Of a stretch of DNA of 64,000 bases, positions 45,082 through 54,322 are shown piece by piece (position 1 is the first letter of the stretch; the number at the start of each line of letters is the position of its first letter). The stretch is taken from assembly GCF_001870465.1 (NCBI RefSeq), contig NZ_MDGK01000053.1:27234-91233 (forward strand), given 5' to 3'. The notes under the pieces are model-generated. The model searched no databases, was not told where the DNA came from, and saw only the letters and a program-made list of their open reading frames with translations. Origin of the DNA: Pseudomonas extremorientalis. Its GTDB lineage: Bacteria; Pseudomonadota; Gammaproteobacteria; Pseudomonadales; Pseudomonadaceae. The translations under genes and the position numbers were made by a program.

Positions 45082-46113
45082 TTAACGCTCGATCGACCGA
45101 CTCCACCGCGCATTCCACTCCGGCCGCGCCTGGTTCACCTGGTCCCAATCGATCGAAATTGCCGTCTGCAAGTAACCCTGCATCGCTTCCACCCGCGCAC
45201 GGGTCTTGTCGGTGGTCGGTGTGGTCGGGTTCGACGGAATCTGGTCGCCTTCTTCCAGCGCCGGTGCCTGGGCTTCGGCGGTCAGCAGGAAGGCCGCGAG
45301 TTTCTGCGCCAGTTCTGGCTGGTCATTGCGGGCGATCACGCATTCGGCCACGTTCAGCACCACGGCGCCTTCCTTGGGCTGCGCGTATTCCATGGGCACG
45401 CCGAGCAGCTTCTGGGTGGCGACCTGAGTTGGGGTCAAAGGAAAGATCGCGGCTTCGTCGGTCTGCACCATCTCGGAGATTTTTGCCGAGCTGGCGATGT
45501 ATTCCAGCACATTGGGCCCGACGGTTTTTGGCCAGGCCTTGAAGCCGGGCTCGACGTTGGTTTCATCGCCACCCTGGATACGGTTGAACATCAGGAACCC
45601 GTGCAGGCCGAAGGTGGACGATGCCAGGGACTGGAACACCACTTTCTCCTTGAAGCGCGGGTCGGCCAGGTCCATCCACGAGGTGGGCGCGGCCCAGCCT
45701 TTTTCCTTGAACATCCTGGCGTTGTAGCCCAGGCCGGTCACGCCGAGGGTCACGGCCACGGCTTCGTCCTTGATCTTCGCCTTGGCCGGGATCTGTTCCA
45801 GGGTCGGGCTCGGCGCCAGTTTGTCGCACAGGCCCATGGAGATCGCGCGGTACATGATGCCGTCGTCGAGGAACATCACGTGCATCTGCGGGTTGTCTTT
45901 GTTGGCCTGGACCTTGGCGAGGATGTCCGACGAGGTGCCGGGCACAATCACCACCTTGACGTTATTGGCCTTTTCGAACGCGGGCAGCACCTTGTCGGCG
46001 TACACCCGTTCCATGGTGCCGCCGTTCATGCCCAGGTACAGCGTGGGCGCGGCGTGCGCCGTTGAGGCGAGCAGGGCGAGGGACAAGCAGGACAGCGCAA
46101 TGCGTGGGTTCAT
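45082..46113 (-). CDS. ABC transporter substrate-binding protein (polyamine/opine type)
   Basis: 343 aa. Signal peptide (IALSCLSLALLASTAHA). Cluster-D type binding protein similar to PotD/ferric-iron binding proteins (LYLGMNGGTMERVYADKVLP; VGVTGLGYNARM-like GVTGLGYNARMF; FLLTAEAQ). It is the last gene of a seven-gene minus-strand operon whose first three genes encode the ATPase and two permeases. The operon order suggests import of an amine, opine or D-amino acid that the enzymes encoded between them oxidise. Confidence 0.88.
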   Translation of the reverse strand: MNPRIALSCLSLALLASTAHAAPTLYLGMNGGTMERVYADKVLPAFEKANNVKVVIVPGTSSDILAKVQANKDNPQMHVMFLDDGIMYRAISMGLCDKLAPSPTLEQIPAKAKIKDEAVAVTLGVTGLGYNARMFKEKGWAAPTSWMDLADPRFKEKVVFQSLASSTFGLHGFLMFNRIQGGDETNVEPGFKAWPKTVGPNVLEYIASSAKISEMVQTDEAAIFPLTPTQVATQKLLGVPMEYAQPKEGAVVLNVAECVIARNDQPELAQKLAAFLLTAEAQAPALEEGDQIPSNPTTPTTDKTRARVEAMQGYLQTAISIDWDQVNQARPEWNARWSRSIER

Positions 46114-46127
46114 GGATGTTTTTCCTC

Positions 46128-47225
46128 TCAGGCTTGGAAACGACGGATGGAAAACGCTTCGATGGGGTGGCGGCTGGCCCCGGTGCAGACGATCTCTGCC
46201 AGGGCTTCACCGACCGCGGGACCGAGCTGGAACCCGGCGCCGGCAAAGCCGAAACCGTGGAGCAAGCCCGGTTGGGTACTGCTGGGGCCGATCACCGGTT
46301 CGTGATCGGGGAGGTAACCTTCGGTGCCGCTCCAGGTGCGGATGGCCTGGGCGCCTTTGAGAAAGGGGTAGAGTTCGCCGGCATTGCGCAGGATCTCCAG
46401 CACCGCCGCCTGCCCTGGGCGCGCGGTCAACGGGCCCAGGGCAAAGCCGCGACCGCCGCCCAGGATGCAGTTGCCCCGGGCGACCTGGCGCGCATAAATC
46501 CCGCCGCCTTCAACGCCGGTACTCACGTTCATCACCACCGGCAACGGCTCGGTGACCAGCATCGCCGGGTGCGCGCAGGTGATCGGCACCGCTTCGCCAA
46601 ACTGCGCGGCGACGCTTCCGGCCCAGGCGCCGGCGCAGTTGAGCAGCCACGCTGCCTGCAGGTGCAGGCCGTTGGCGCAATGCACCTGGAACCGGCGGCT
46701 GTCATGCTCGATGCGCATCACCTCGGCCTGCTCGTACACGGCGGCGCCACAACGCTGCGCGGCACGGGCGAAGGCAGGAGATACCAGACGCGGATTGGCA
46801 TGCCCGTCTTCCGGACACAGCGAGGCGCCCACGGCAATATCGCCGACCCAGGGGAAGCGTGCGCGCAACTCGGCGTAGTCCAGCAACTGCAGGCCCAGGC
46901 CAAAGCCACGGGTCTGCTCGGCATACGCCTGCAACGCCGCGAAGTCGGCATGACTGCGCGCCAGCTTCAAATGCCCGGAGCGCATGTATTCGCCGTCGAT
47001 GCCGATCAACCCCGGCAAGTCGGCCCACAGTTGATGGGCGCGCTGTGACAAGGGCAGTTGGTGCAGGGGCCGACCCTGGCGTCGCACGCCGCCATAGTTG
47101 ACGCCACTGGAATGGGAACCGCAGAAATCCCGCTCCACCAGGGCCACGCGCTGGCCTTTCTGCGCGAGCATCAAGGCTGCCGAGGCGCCGACGATGCCGC
47201 CGCCGAGGACGATCACATCGATCAT
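46128..47225 (-). CDS. FAD-dependent oxidoreductase (DadA/HcnC/OoxB-like beta subunit)
   Basis: 365 aa. FAD loop GGGIVGASAA at residues 8-17 and a DAO-type fold with a C-terminal FAD motif (LHGFGFAGAGFQLGPAVGEA). It is the amine-oxidising subunit type of HcnC, opine oxidase OoxB and D-hydroxyproline dehydrogenase. It overlaps the next subunit's stop by 4 bases (start at 47225), so the two are co-translated. Confidence 0.87.
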   Translation of the reverse strand: MIDVIVLGGGIVGASAALMLAQKGQRVALVERDFCGSHSSGVNYGGVRRQGRPLHQLPLSQRAHQLWADLPGLIGIDGEYMRSGHLKLARSHADFAALQAYAEQTRGFGLGLQLLDYAELRARFPWVGDIAVGASLCPEDGHANPRLVSPAFARAAQRCGAAVYEQAEVMRIEHDSRRFQVHCANGLHLQAAWLLNCAGAWAGSVAAQFGEAVPITCAHPAMLVTEPLPVVMNVSTGVEGGGIYARQVARGNCILGGGRGFALGPLTARPGQAAVLEILRNAGELYPFLKGAQAIRTWSGTEGYLPDHEPVIGPSSTQPGLLHGFGFAGAGFQLGPAVGEALAEIVCTGASRHPIEAFSIRRFQA

Positions 47226-48565
47226 GGCTGCACCTCCACGCCAAACGGCAGCGGCTTGATCGGTGCCTGGCCGCGCAGGCGGCCCACCTGTTCAATCCCG
47301 CGACCGCTGCGCTCGGCGACGATTTCCGCCGCCGCCAGCCCACACATCCGGCCCTGGCAACGACCCATGCCAACGCGACAGTGAGCCTTGACCCGGTTGA
47401 GCTCCCAGTGGCCTTCATCCACCACCGCGCGTATCTCGCCGGCGCTGACTTCTTCGCAGCGGCACACCATCAATGCGTCCGGCGCTTGGGCCGCCCACTG
47501 CTCGGGGAAGGGGAACGCGGTTTCCAGCCCATGACGAAAACGCTGGATGCCCGCCAGTTGCTGCTCCAGTACGGCGGGGCGGCGCTGATCAATCGCCACG
47601 CCCGAATCTTCCAGCACCGCCAGTGCCGCACGCTCACCGGCCATCTTCGCGGCGTCCGCGCCCATGATCCCTGCGCCGTCGCCGGCCAGGTACACAACGT
47701 TGACGCTGCTGCGCCCGGCGTTGTCCCGTTGCGGCAACCAGGCACGGTTCAAGGTGTTCCAGGCGAACTCACAGCCGAGCAAGTCCGCCAGTTGGGTTTC
47801 ACTGCGCAGGGCATGAGCGAAAGCGACGGCATCGCACGCCAAAACATGGTCATCCCAACGAATACCGCTGACTCGCTGTTCTCCGTCGATTTTCTGCAGC
47901 GTGGCACCCTGATGCACGGGAATCCCATGGGCCGTCAGCCAGGCGCGGTAATACATGCCCTTGGCCAGGGTCAGTGGCTGCCCAAGCAACGCCGGCAACG
48001 CACGGCACTGCGCACTGAACGGCGCGCTGTCGAGTACCGCCACCACCTTGGCCCCGGCCTTGGCGTATTGGTAGGCGACCAGATACAGCAACGGCCCGCT
48101 GCCGCAGAACGCCACGCGCTCACCGATGGCGCAGCCCTGGTATTTCAAGGCGATCTGCGCCGCGCCCAGGCTGTACACGCCGGGCAGGGTCCAGCCCGGC
48201 ACCGGCAGGATACGGTCGGTGGCACCGGTCGCGACAATGATCCTGGCGTAGTCGACGCTCTCGGCACGGCCGTTGTCGAGCAGGTCCAGGCGACCGTCCT
48301 CGGCATTCCACACCAGGGTTTGCGGTCGATAGTCGATCAGCGGCGCCAGCTCATCCATCGTGCGGTGCGCGGCTTGCGCCTTGCTCGCTTCAAAGCCATA
48401 GATCTGCCTGGCACTGCGCTGAAAGCCCAAGGGTTGTCGCCGATAGATCTGCCCGCCGCCGCGCAGGTTTTCATCGATCAGGCACGGTGTGACGCCATGG
48501 TCGAGCAGGGTGCGCGCCGCGCTGATCCCGGCCGGGCCTGCGCCCACAATCACCACCGGCTTCAT
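47222..48565 (-). CDS. FAD/NAD(P)-binding oxidoreductase with C-terminal [2Fe-2S] domain (HcnB/OoxA-like)
   Basis: 447 aa. FAD loop GAGPAGISAA, a second Rossmann motif CGSGPLLYLVA near residue 154, TGATDRILPVPGWTLPGV. A C-terminal BFD-like iron-sulfur domain has cysteines at CRCEE (about 367-369) and CRVGMGRCQGRMC (about 395-407). It pairs with the small ferredoxin-like subunit upstream and the DAO-type subunit downstream in an electron-transfer dehydrogenase. Confidence 0.87.
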   Translation of the reverse strand: MKPVVIVGAGPAGISAARTLLDHGVTPCLIDENLRGGGQIYRRQPLGFQRSARQIYGFEASKAQAAHRTMDELAPLIDYRPQTLVWNAEDGRLDLLDNGRAESVDYARIIVATGATDRILPVPGWTLPGVYSLGAAQIALKYQGCAIGERVAFCGSGPLLYLVAYQYAKAGAKVVAVLDSAPFSAQCRALPALLGQPLTLAKGMYYRAWLTAHGIPVHQGATLQKIDGEQRVSGIRWDDHVLACDAVAFAHALRSETQLADLLGCEFAWNTLNRAWLPQRDNAGRSSVNVVYLAGDGAGIMGADAAKMAGERAALAVLEDSGVAIDQRRPAVLEQQLAGIQRFRHGLETAFPFPEQWAAQAPDALMVCRCEEVSAGEIRAVVDEGHWELNRVKAHCRVGMGRCQGRMCGLAAAEIVAERSGRGIEQVGRLRGQAPIKPLPFGVEVQP

Positions 48566-48852
48566 GGCTGGCGCCCCGGGTCGCGGCTGATCGCCTGGCC
48601 TTCTTCCAGCAGCGTCGAGCAGGCGCGCACGCGGCGACCGTCTTCAAGGCGCACCCAGCAATCCTGGCAGGCGCCCATCAGGCAGAAACCGGCGCGGTGC
48701 TCGGCGCTGAAGTCACTGCCGCGCAGGTGCTCGGCGCAGGTCAGCATGGCGGTGAGCAAGGTATCGCCGAGCAAGCCGCTGGCGGGTTGGCCGTCCAGGG
48801 TGAAGGACAGGGCAGGGCGCGCGGTCTCGGCCAAGCGTTTGAACAGGGCCAT
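48562..48852 (-). CDS. (2Fe-2S) ferredoxin-like subunit (HcnA/OoxC-like)
   Basis: 96 aa from the ATG at 48852, which overlaps the permease stop (TGATG). Cysteines 57, 62, 65 and 78 (CLMGACQDC and ACS) form a plant-type [2Fe-2S] site. The stop overlaps the next start by 4 bases. Small electron-transfer subunit of the three-part dehydrogenase. Confidence 0.88.
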   Translation of the reverse strand: MALFKRLAETARPALSFTLDGQPASGLLGDTLLTAMLTCAEHLRGSDFSAEHRAGFCLMGACQDCWVRLEDGRRVRACSTLLEEGQAISRDPGRQP

Positions 48853-49646
48853 CAATGTTTCCCCACCAGCACGCGGTCCAGGCCGTAGACCCGGTCCAGC
48901 AGAATCATGGTGGCCGCCGTCAGCGCAATCACCAGCGCCGACACCGCCGCCATCATCGGGTCGATGGACTCGGTGGCGTACACGTACATGCGCACCGGCA
49001 GGGTTTGCGTGGCCGGCGAGCTGACGAAGATCGACAGTGTCACCTCATCGAAACTGTTGATGAACGCCAGCAACCAGCCGCCAGCGACACCGGGCAGAAT
49101 CATCGGCAGGGTGATCTGGCGAAACAGCGTAAAGCGGCTGGCGCCGAGGGATTCGGCCGCCTGTTCGGCACTGCGATCAATACCGATGGCGGCCGCCAGC
49201 ACCAGGCGCAGCACATACGGCGTGACGATCACCACGTGGGCCAGCATCAGCCAGGTAAAGCTGCCGTTGACCCCCATCAGCGCGAACAACCGCAGCATCG
49301 CCACCCCCAGCACCAGGTGCGGGATGATGATCGGCGACAAAAACAACGCACTGAAAAAATTACGCCCGGGAAACGAATACCGGCTGATCGCCAACGCTGC
49401 CGGCACCGCAATCAACGTGGCCAGGCTTGCCGCAGTGAAGGCCAGCACCAGGCTGTTATAGAACGCCTGGATAAAATCCGCACGCTCGAACACCGCACGA
49501 AACCAGCGCAGGGAGAAGCCCGAGGTGGGCAGGCTCAAGGTGTTTTCCGGGGTGAACGCCACCAGGCACACCACCACCAGCGGCGCCATCATGAACAGCA
49601 CCACCAAGCCGTGGAAACCGAGGGCCAAAGGACCGTTTCTGGACAT
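48852..49646 (-). CDS. ABC transporter permease (PotC type)
   Basis: 264 aa. Six membrane helices with the EAA loop (EQAAESLGASRFTLFRQITL) that contacts the ATPase. Second permease of the importer, 4 bases after the first. An SDR-like or other function is not indicated. Confidence 0.9.
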   Translation of the reverse strand: MSRNGPLALGFHGLVVLFMMAPLVVVCLVAFTPENTLSLPTSGFSLRWFRAVFERADFIQAFYNSLVLAFTAASLATLIAVPAALAISRYSFPGRNFFSALFLSPIIIPHLVLGVAMLRLFALMGVNGSFTWLMLAHVVIVTPYVLRLVLAAAIGIDRSAEQAAESLGASRFTLFRQITLPMILPGVAGGWLLAFINSFDEVTLSIFVSSPATQTLPVRMYVYATESIDPMMAAVSALVIALTAATMILLDRVYGLDRVLVGKH

Positions 49647-49650
49647 GCGC

Positions 49651-50496
49651 TCAAACCCCCAGGGACTTTTTATAGCGGCCTTCGACCATGCGGTTCCAGC
49701 TCAGCATGATCAGCAGATTGACCAACAGCAGCACCACCGCGATGGTCGCGCCCATGGGCCAGTTGAGTTCCGAGAGATATTGGTCGTACACCACGGTGGC
49801 GACCATTTTCAGGCGGCGCCCGCCAAGCAGGCCGGGGATCGCAAAGGAGCTGGCGGCCAGGCCGAACACGATCAGCGTGCCGGACAGCACGCCGGGCATG
49901 ACCTGTGGCAGCACGATCCTGCGCATCACCGTGGCCTGGCTGGCCCCCAGCGACAATGCGGCCTGCTCAGCCGACGGGTCGAGTTTCTGCAGGGACGTCC
50001 ACACCGGGATGATCATGAACGGCAACATCACGTGCACCAGCGCGATGATCACCGCGAAGGGCGTGTACAGCAGCTTCACCGAGCGCTCGCCGAGCAGTTG
50101 GATCAGTTGATTCACCAAACCATCGGCGCCCAATAGCAGGCTCCAGCCGAAGGCGCGCACCACCACCGAAATCAGCAATGGCGTGAGGATCAGGATCAGG
50201 AAGATCGAGCGCCACGGCGTACCCATGCGGCTGAGGATGTAGGCCTCGGGCACACCGATCACCACGCACAGCAGGGTCACCAGCGCGCTGATCCAGAAGG
50301 TGCGCCAGAAGATCTCGTAGAAGTACGAGTCGCTGAACAATGACAGGTAATGGGCCAAGGTCCATTCATCGGCCTTCACGCCCACCTGGTAGTCGAACAC
50401 GTTGAACGACAGGACCAGGGTCAGGCCCAGCGGCAAAACCAGCAGCCCGGCAAACAGCACCAGCGCCGGCAGCGACAGCAGGTAACCACGACTCAT
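49651..50496 (-). CDS. ABC transporter permease (PotB type)
   Basis: 281 aa. Six membrane helices, EAA loop (EQAALSLGASQATVMRRIVL). It overlaps the ATPase stop by 4 bases. With the PotC-type permease and the ATPase it makes the membrane part of an amine/opine-type importer. Confidence 0.9.
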   Translation of the reverse strand: MSRGYLLSLPALVLFAGLLVLPLGLTLVLSFNVFDYQVGVKADEWTLAHYLSLFSDSYFYEIFWRTFWISALVTLLCVVIGVPEAYILSRMGTPWRSIFLILILTPLLISVVVRAFGWSLLLGADGLVNQLIQLLGERSVKLLYTPFAVIIALVHVMLPFMIIPVWTSLQKLDPSAEQAALSLGASQATVMRRIVLPQVMPGVLSGTLIVFGLAASSFAIPGLLGGRRLKMVATVVYDQYLSELNWPMGATIAVVLLLVNLLIMLSWNRMVEGRYKKSLGV

Positions 50497-51521
50497 GCGT
50501 GCACCTCATCGGCTGCCAGCACGCGCAGCAGGTCCGAATGCCAGTCCAGGCCCACCGCTGCGCCACAATCCAGCGGCGCGCTACCGTCGTTGCTGCGCAC
50601 CACGGTGATTTCGCCGAGGTCGGTGTGGACGCGGTACAGCCATTGGCTGCCGAAGAAATAGCGGTCGAGCACCTTGCCTTGCAGGCGACCGGCCCCCGCG
50701 TCCACCAGGGTGATTTTTTCCGGGCGCAGGCTCAGGACCAGCTCGCCGTCGCCGCTTTCATGTCGCACTTGCGCAGTGCCCAACTGATCGTAATCGCCGG
50801 CCAGCAGGTTGGCCTTGCCGACGAAGTCCGAGATAAAGCGCGTGCGCGGGTGTTCGTAGAGCGTGTACGGCGCGTCGATCTGGGTCACGCGCCCGGCCTG
50901 CATCACCACCACGCGGTCGCTGATGGACAGCGCTTCGGCCTGGTCATGGGTGACCATCAAGGTGGTGATGCCGACGGCGCACTGGATGCGGCGGATCTCG
51001 AACTGCATCTCTTCGCGCAGGTTGGCGTCGAGATTGGACAGCGGCTCGTCGAGCAGCAACACCGGCGGCTCGATTACCAACGCACGGGCCAGGGCCACGC
51101 GCTGGCGCTGGCCGCCGGACAGTTCCCGCGGGTAGCGGTCGGCGTGGGGGGCGAGGCGCACCAGTTCCAGCACAGTTTTCACCTTGCTGGCGATCTCGGC
51201 GGCCGGCACCTTGCGCATCTTCAGGCCAAAGGCGACGTTGTCGCGCACGCTCATGTGGGGGAACAGCGCGTAGCTCTGGAACACCACGCCCAGGCCACGG
51301 CTGGCGGGCTTGGCGTGGGTGATGTCGCGGCCGTCGAGCAGGATCTGCCCGCCGCTCACGTCGACGAAGCCGGCGATCATTTGCAGGGTGGTGGTCTTGC
51401 CGCAGCCCGAAGGGCCGAGCAGGGAAACGAACTCGCCTTTTTCCACCGCAAGGTCGGTGGCGACCACCGCGTCGACGGCGCCGTAGCGTTTGCTCAAGGC
51501 GTTGAGTTGGAGAAATGCCAT
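50493..51521 (-). CDS. ABC transporter ATP-binding protein (PotA type)
   Basis: 342 aa. Walker A GPSGCGKTT (36-44), signature LSGGQRQR, Walker B LLLDEPLSNLD, then a C-terminal TOBE-like domain (ELVLSLRPEKITLV). First gene of the minus-strand operon. The 242 bases between it and iclR hold the divergent promoters; TGGAATTTCAC and CGGAATTTGC there are possible half-sites. Confidence 0.92.
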   Translation of the reverse strand: MAFLQLNALSKRYGAVDAVVATDLAVEKGEFVSLLGPSGCGKTTTLQMIAGFVDVSGGQILLDGRDITHAKPASRGLGVVFQSYALFPHMSVRDNVAFGLKMRKVPAAEIASKVKTVLELVRLAPHADRYPRELSGGQRQRVALARALVIEPPVLLLDEPLSNLDANLREEMQFEIRRIQCAVGITTLMVTHDQAEALSISDRVVVMQAGRVTQIDAPYTLYEHPRTRFISDFVGKANLLAGDYDQLGTAQVRHESGDGELVLSLRPEKITLVDAGAGRLQGKVLDRYFFGSQWLYRVHTDLGEITVVRSNDGSAPLDCGAAVGLDWHSDLLRVLAADEVHA

Positions 51522-51763
51522 GTCTGCGTTCCACCTTTTTTGAGTCGCGTCGAAACGCGCTTTTTTGTTTTGGGCAGATGCGAATGAGGTGTTGCCGGTG
51601 CGTTGGCGCTCGATCTTGAGTCGGCTGCCGGTTGTTGTTCATTTCGCCCCTGTGGACGCAGATTAGGGCGAAGACTAGGATGGGCGGAAGATGGAATTTC
51701 ACTGAACGGACTATTATTTTCTTATTTATTCATTCACCGGAATTTGCAAAGAGATTGAAAGTC

Positions 51764-52594
51764 ATGGATTCCACTGATCGAAATGAAAATAACAAAGAGG
51801 TCGGTGCCGGTGCGGTATCCCGGCTGTTCGCGCTGCTGCGCACCTTGGGTGACGTGCCGGAGGGCGGCGAACGCGTCACCCAACTTGCGCAACAGGTCGG
51901 CCTCTCGCAGCCCACTACCCACCGCCTGCTGCGTAGCCTGATGGACGAAGGCATGGTCGAACAGGACGCACGCAGCAAGCGCTATCGCCTGAGCCTGGAG
52001 TTCTTTGCCCTGGCGGCGAACGCGGGCAAGACCGGCAACCTGCGCGACCTGGTGCGCCCGAGCATGCTGCGCCTGAGTGCGTCATTGGGCGACTCGCTGT
52101 TCCTGCTGGCGCGCAGCGGTTTCGATGCGATCTGTCTGGACCGCAGCGAAGGCCCGTACCCGATCCGCACCTTCACCGGCGATATCGGCGGGCGCGTGGC
52201 GTTGGGGGTGGGGCAGGGCAGCCTGGCGATCCTGGCCTTTCTGCCGGAGGAAGAGCGCGAAACCGTGATCCGCTACAACCTGCCACGGCTCAAGGACTTC
52301 CACCTGTATGACGAAGTGCTGTTGCGCTCGGAAGTGGAGAACGTGCGCAACCTGGGGTATGCGGCGCGCAATACCGGGGTGCTGGAAGGCATGGCCGGGT
52401 TGGCCGTGCCCATCCTCGATCGGGACGGGCACGCGGTGGCGGCGCTCAGTGTGGCCACTATCAGCGATCGCCTGGGGCCGAGCCGGTTGCCGATGGTGGT
52501 GGAGTTGCTCAAGCGCGAAGCGGCGGCGATCGGGCCGCGGATCAATCCGTTTGATCCGACGTTACGCAGGCCCTCACAAACCTTTGGTAGGTAG
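51764..52594 (+). CDS. IclR family transcriptional regulator
   Basis: 276 aa. ATG at 51764. N-terminal winged helix (SRLFALLRTLGDVPEGGERV, then SQPTTHRLLRSLMDEGM) and C-terminal effector domain (about 100-260: GTGVLEG-like NTGVLEGMAGLAVPI). It diverges from the ABC/dehydrogenase operon and should regulate it in response to the imported substrate. Confidence 0.9.
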   Translation: MDSTDRNENNKEVGAGAVSRLFALLRTLGDVPEGGERVTQLAQQVGLSQPTTHRLLRSLMDEGMVEQDARSKRYRLSLEFFALAANAGKTGNLRDLVRPSMLRLSASLGDSLFLLARSGFDAICLDRSEGPYPIRTFTGDIGGRVALGVGQGSLAILAFLPEEERETVIRYNLPRLKDFHLYDEVLLRSEVENVRNLGYAARNTGVLEGMAGLAVPILDRDGHAVAALSVATISDRLGPSRLPMVVELLKREAAAIGPRINPFDPTLRRPSQTFGR

Positions 52595-52695
52595 TTCAGA
52601 TGGCGGCCAACACTACCGACCTGGCCGTAGTACTGCACATATACAGGGGTGCGAATTAGTTATCCAGCAGGTAAGTTTTTTTGTTCATGTTTAAT

Positions 52696-52724
52696 GGAAC
52701 TGTCCTTTTACACGTTGCCACAGA
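52696..52724 (+). promoter_or_regulatory. Candidate hrp box (HrpL/RspL sigma-factor promoter)
   Basis: GGAACT, 16 bases, then CCACAGA. The hrp box consensus is GGAACC-N15/16-CCACNNA, so 12 of 13 positions, all but one, match and the spacing is exact. It ends 68 bases before the start of the 408-aa gene, on the same strand. Confidence 0.7.
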
Positions 52725-52792
52725 TGGATGTTGACTTAATGCTAACTGGCGCGTTGGTCGGCTTATTTGCATCAACTATCTGAGGTATTGCA

Positions 52793-54019
52793 ATGACATC
52801 TACTCTTTTCGGTCCGTTCATACAAACTCACTACCCTTACTCTAATCCGTTGGACGGTGGCGCCAGGTTTGGTAATCAGCCCGCAATGAGTAACTTACTG
52901 GGGACCTCTCAGCTGCCTCCCCCTTCCACAGTTGCACGGGCCTTTGTCGACGCCTTCCCTTATTTCCAGGGAGAATCTGGTTTTGTCACGAGGGCAACGC
53001 TTGAGCATGCTGCCAATCGTCTACCGAGCGGTGATCCGTATCACGATCAAATGACACAGCTGGCAAGGGACGTTCTTAGCCGTCCAGGAATGGTTGAGTT
53101 ACTCGATGGTATCAACCATGGCGGCCATGAAGATGGTCTGATCAGCCTGGGTGATGCGCAGGCGGTGGTCTTTGAGTACGAAGACCAGGAGGGAGCGTAC
53201 ATGCTGGGTGGACCGGATGCGTATAACGGTGGCACGCGAGGTGGGCCAGGAGGGAATTATGGTGGTATGCAAGGAGCGCCGGGGAATTATTACGGCAATA
53301 TGCAGAACCAGCAAGAGGGGTATTACGGTGGCATGCAGCGCAGTCGTTTTGAAAATGGATATGGCGCCAATGGGGCACGCAATTATTATCCGGCAGAGAG
53401 CGGCGTGAGCCCGCAGAATGCTGAGGTCGCAAATAATTTCAAACATGCCAAAGACTCAGATTTAACGACGGAGTTGGGTAATAATTTTGATTACTTCAAG
53501 CCAAACCAGGATGGCAAGATCACTCAGCAATCGCTTCGTGAAGTTGCAAATCGTCCTTTGACTGGTAACCCTGTGGATGACCGAATGACCCTGTTGGCCA
53601 AGGAAATCATCAGTCGGCCGGGGCTCAATAGAAAACTGGATTCCGACCATGATGCTGACACGTCTGACGGGATTATCGGGCGCGACACTATTGAAAGGGT
53701 AGCCACGCAGAATGCAGCGCCAAGCTATCAAAAAATGAGCGATGTTGAACTGCTTCAGGCCCTTGACGAAAAGTTCAAACAGTACTGGAGTGCGGATAAC
53801 TACATCAGCTTCGATAGTTTAAAAAGTGCCGCTGCAGAGTCCCCGCCGACAGATCGGTCTCGGCTCGCAGCTGAACTTCTCCGGCGCCCAGGCCTGATGA
53901 AGGAGGTCGATATTGGCACTGATGGCAAAGGCGGTAGGGGCGCAGAAGATGAAAGGTTTAACTGGGTCAACGTCGACCACGTAATAAGAGAAAAACAAGC
54001 GCAATCGTCGCGTGGTTGA
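52793..54019 (+). CDS. Candidate type III secretion substrate with three degenerate repeats
   Basis: 408 aa, no signal peptide, no Cys. ATG preceded by GAGG. Three related segments of about 75-80 residues (47-128, 225-307, 319-400) share the pattern F-x-x-F/Y, a short acidic loop, DGxI or similar, then an A-x-x-x-L-SRPG motif and a second acidic DGxI-type loop. The pattern recalls the repeats of HrpK/HrpF/NolX-type translocon proteins. Between the first two lies a Gly/Tyr/Gln linker with GNYGGMQ, GNYYGNMQ and GYYGGMQ. Codon use is more AT-rich than its neighbours, suggesting transfer. The near-consensus hrp box upstream supports HrpL control. No chaperone or T3SS structural gene is near, so it is an outlying substrate. 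The exact family is not certain. Confidence 0.7.
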   Translation: MTSTLFGPFIQTHYPYSNPLDGGARFGNQPAMSNLLGTSQLPPPSTVARAFVDAFPYFQGESGFVTRATLEHAANRLPSGDPYHDQMTQLARDVLSRPGMVELLDGINHGGHEDGLISLGDAQAVVFEYEDQEGAYMLGGPDAYNGGTRGGPGGNYGGMQGAPGNYYGNMQNQQEGYYGGMQRSRFENGYGANGARNYYPAESGVSPQNAEVANNFKHAKDSDLTTELGNNFDYFKPNQDGKITQQSLREVANRPLTGNPVDDRMTLLAKEIISRPGLNRKLDSDHDADTSDGIIGRDTIERVATQNAAPSYQKMSDVELLQALDEKFKQYWSADNYISFDSLKSAAAESPPTDRSRLAAELLRRPGLMKEVDIGTDGKGGRGAEDERFNWVNVDHVIREKQAQSSRG

Positions 54020-54039
54020 TTGTGGGCCGCCACATTCCG

Positions 54040-54192
54040 TGACCAGTCGGGGCTGATCATTCTTTCGGGCCGTACCTGTCGCTCATACTCTTCGGCGGTG
54101 ATCAGTCCCAACTGCACCGCCGCCTTTCGGGTAACCTGCGCCACACGGTCATAACCCAGCAGGGGATTCAGCACCGTCGCTATCAATATCAT
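54040..54192 (-). pseudogene. Fragment of a fumarase/aspartase C-terminus
   Basis: About 50 codons read LIATVLNPLLGYDRVAQVTR, then QLGLITAEEYERQVRPERMI, the C-terminal end of class II fumarase/aspartase-like enzymes. About ten residues are missing in between (RKA joins directly to AVQLG) and the rest of the enzyme is absent, with unrelated sequence upstream. A decayed remnant beside the transferred 408-aa gene. Confidence 0.55.
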
Positions 54193-54322
54193 CCGCCAGT
54201 ATCGTGATGAAGATGGCGGGCTGATTACGGTGTCGGAAACGGTCTATCCAGCATGGCGTTTCACCTGACCCTGCAGATGAAGCGCGACAAGCTCTGACCC
54301 ATACGACAATAACCTTGCATCT

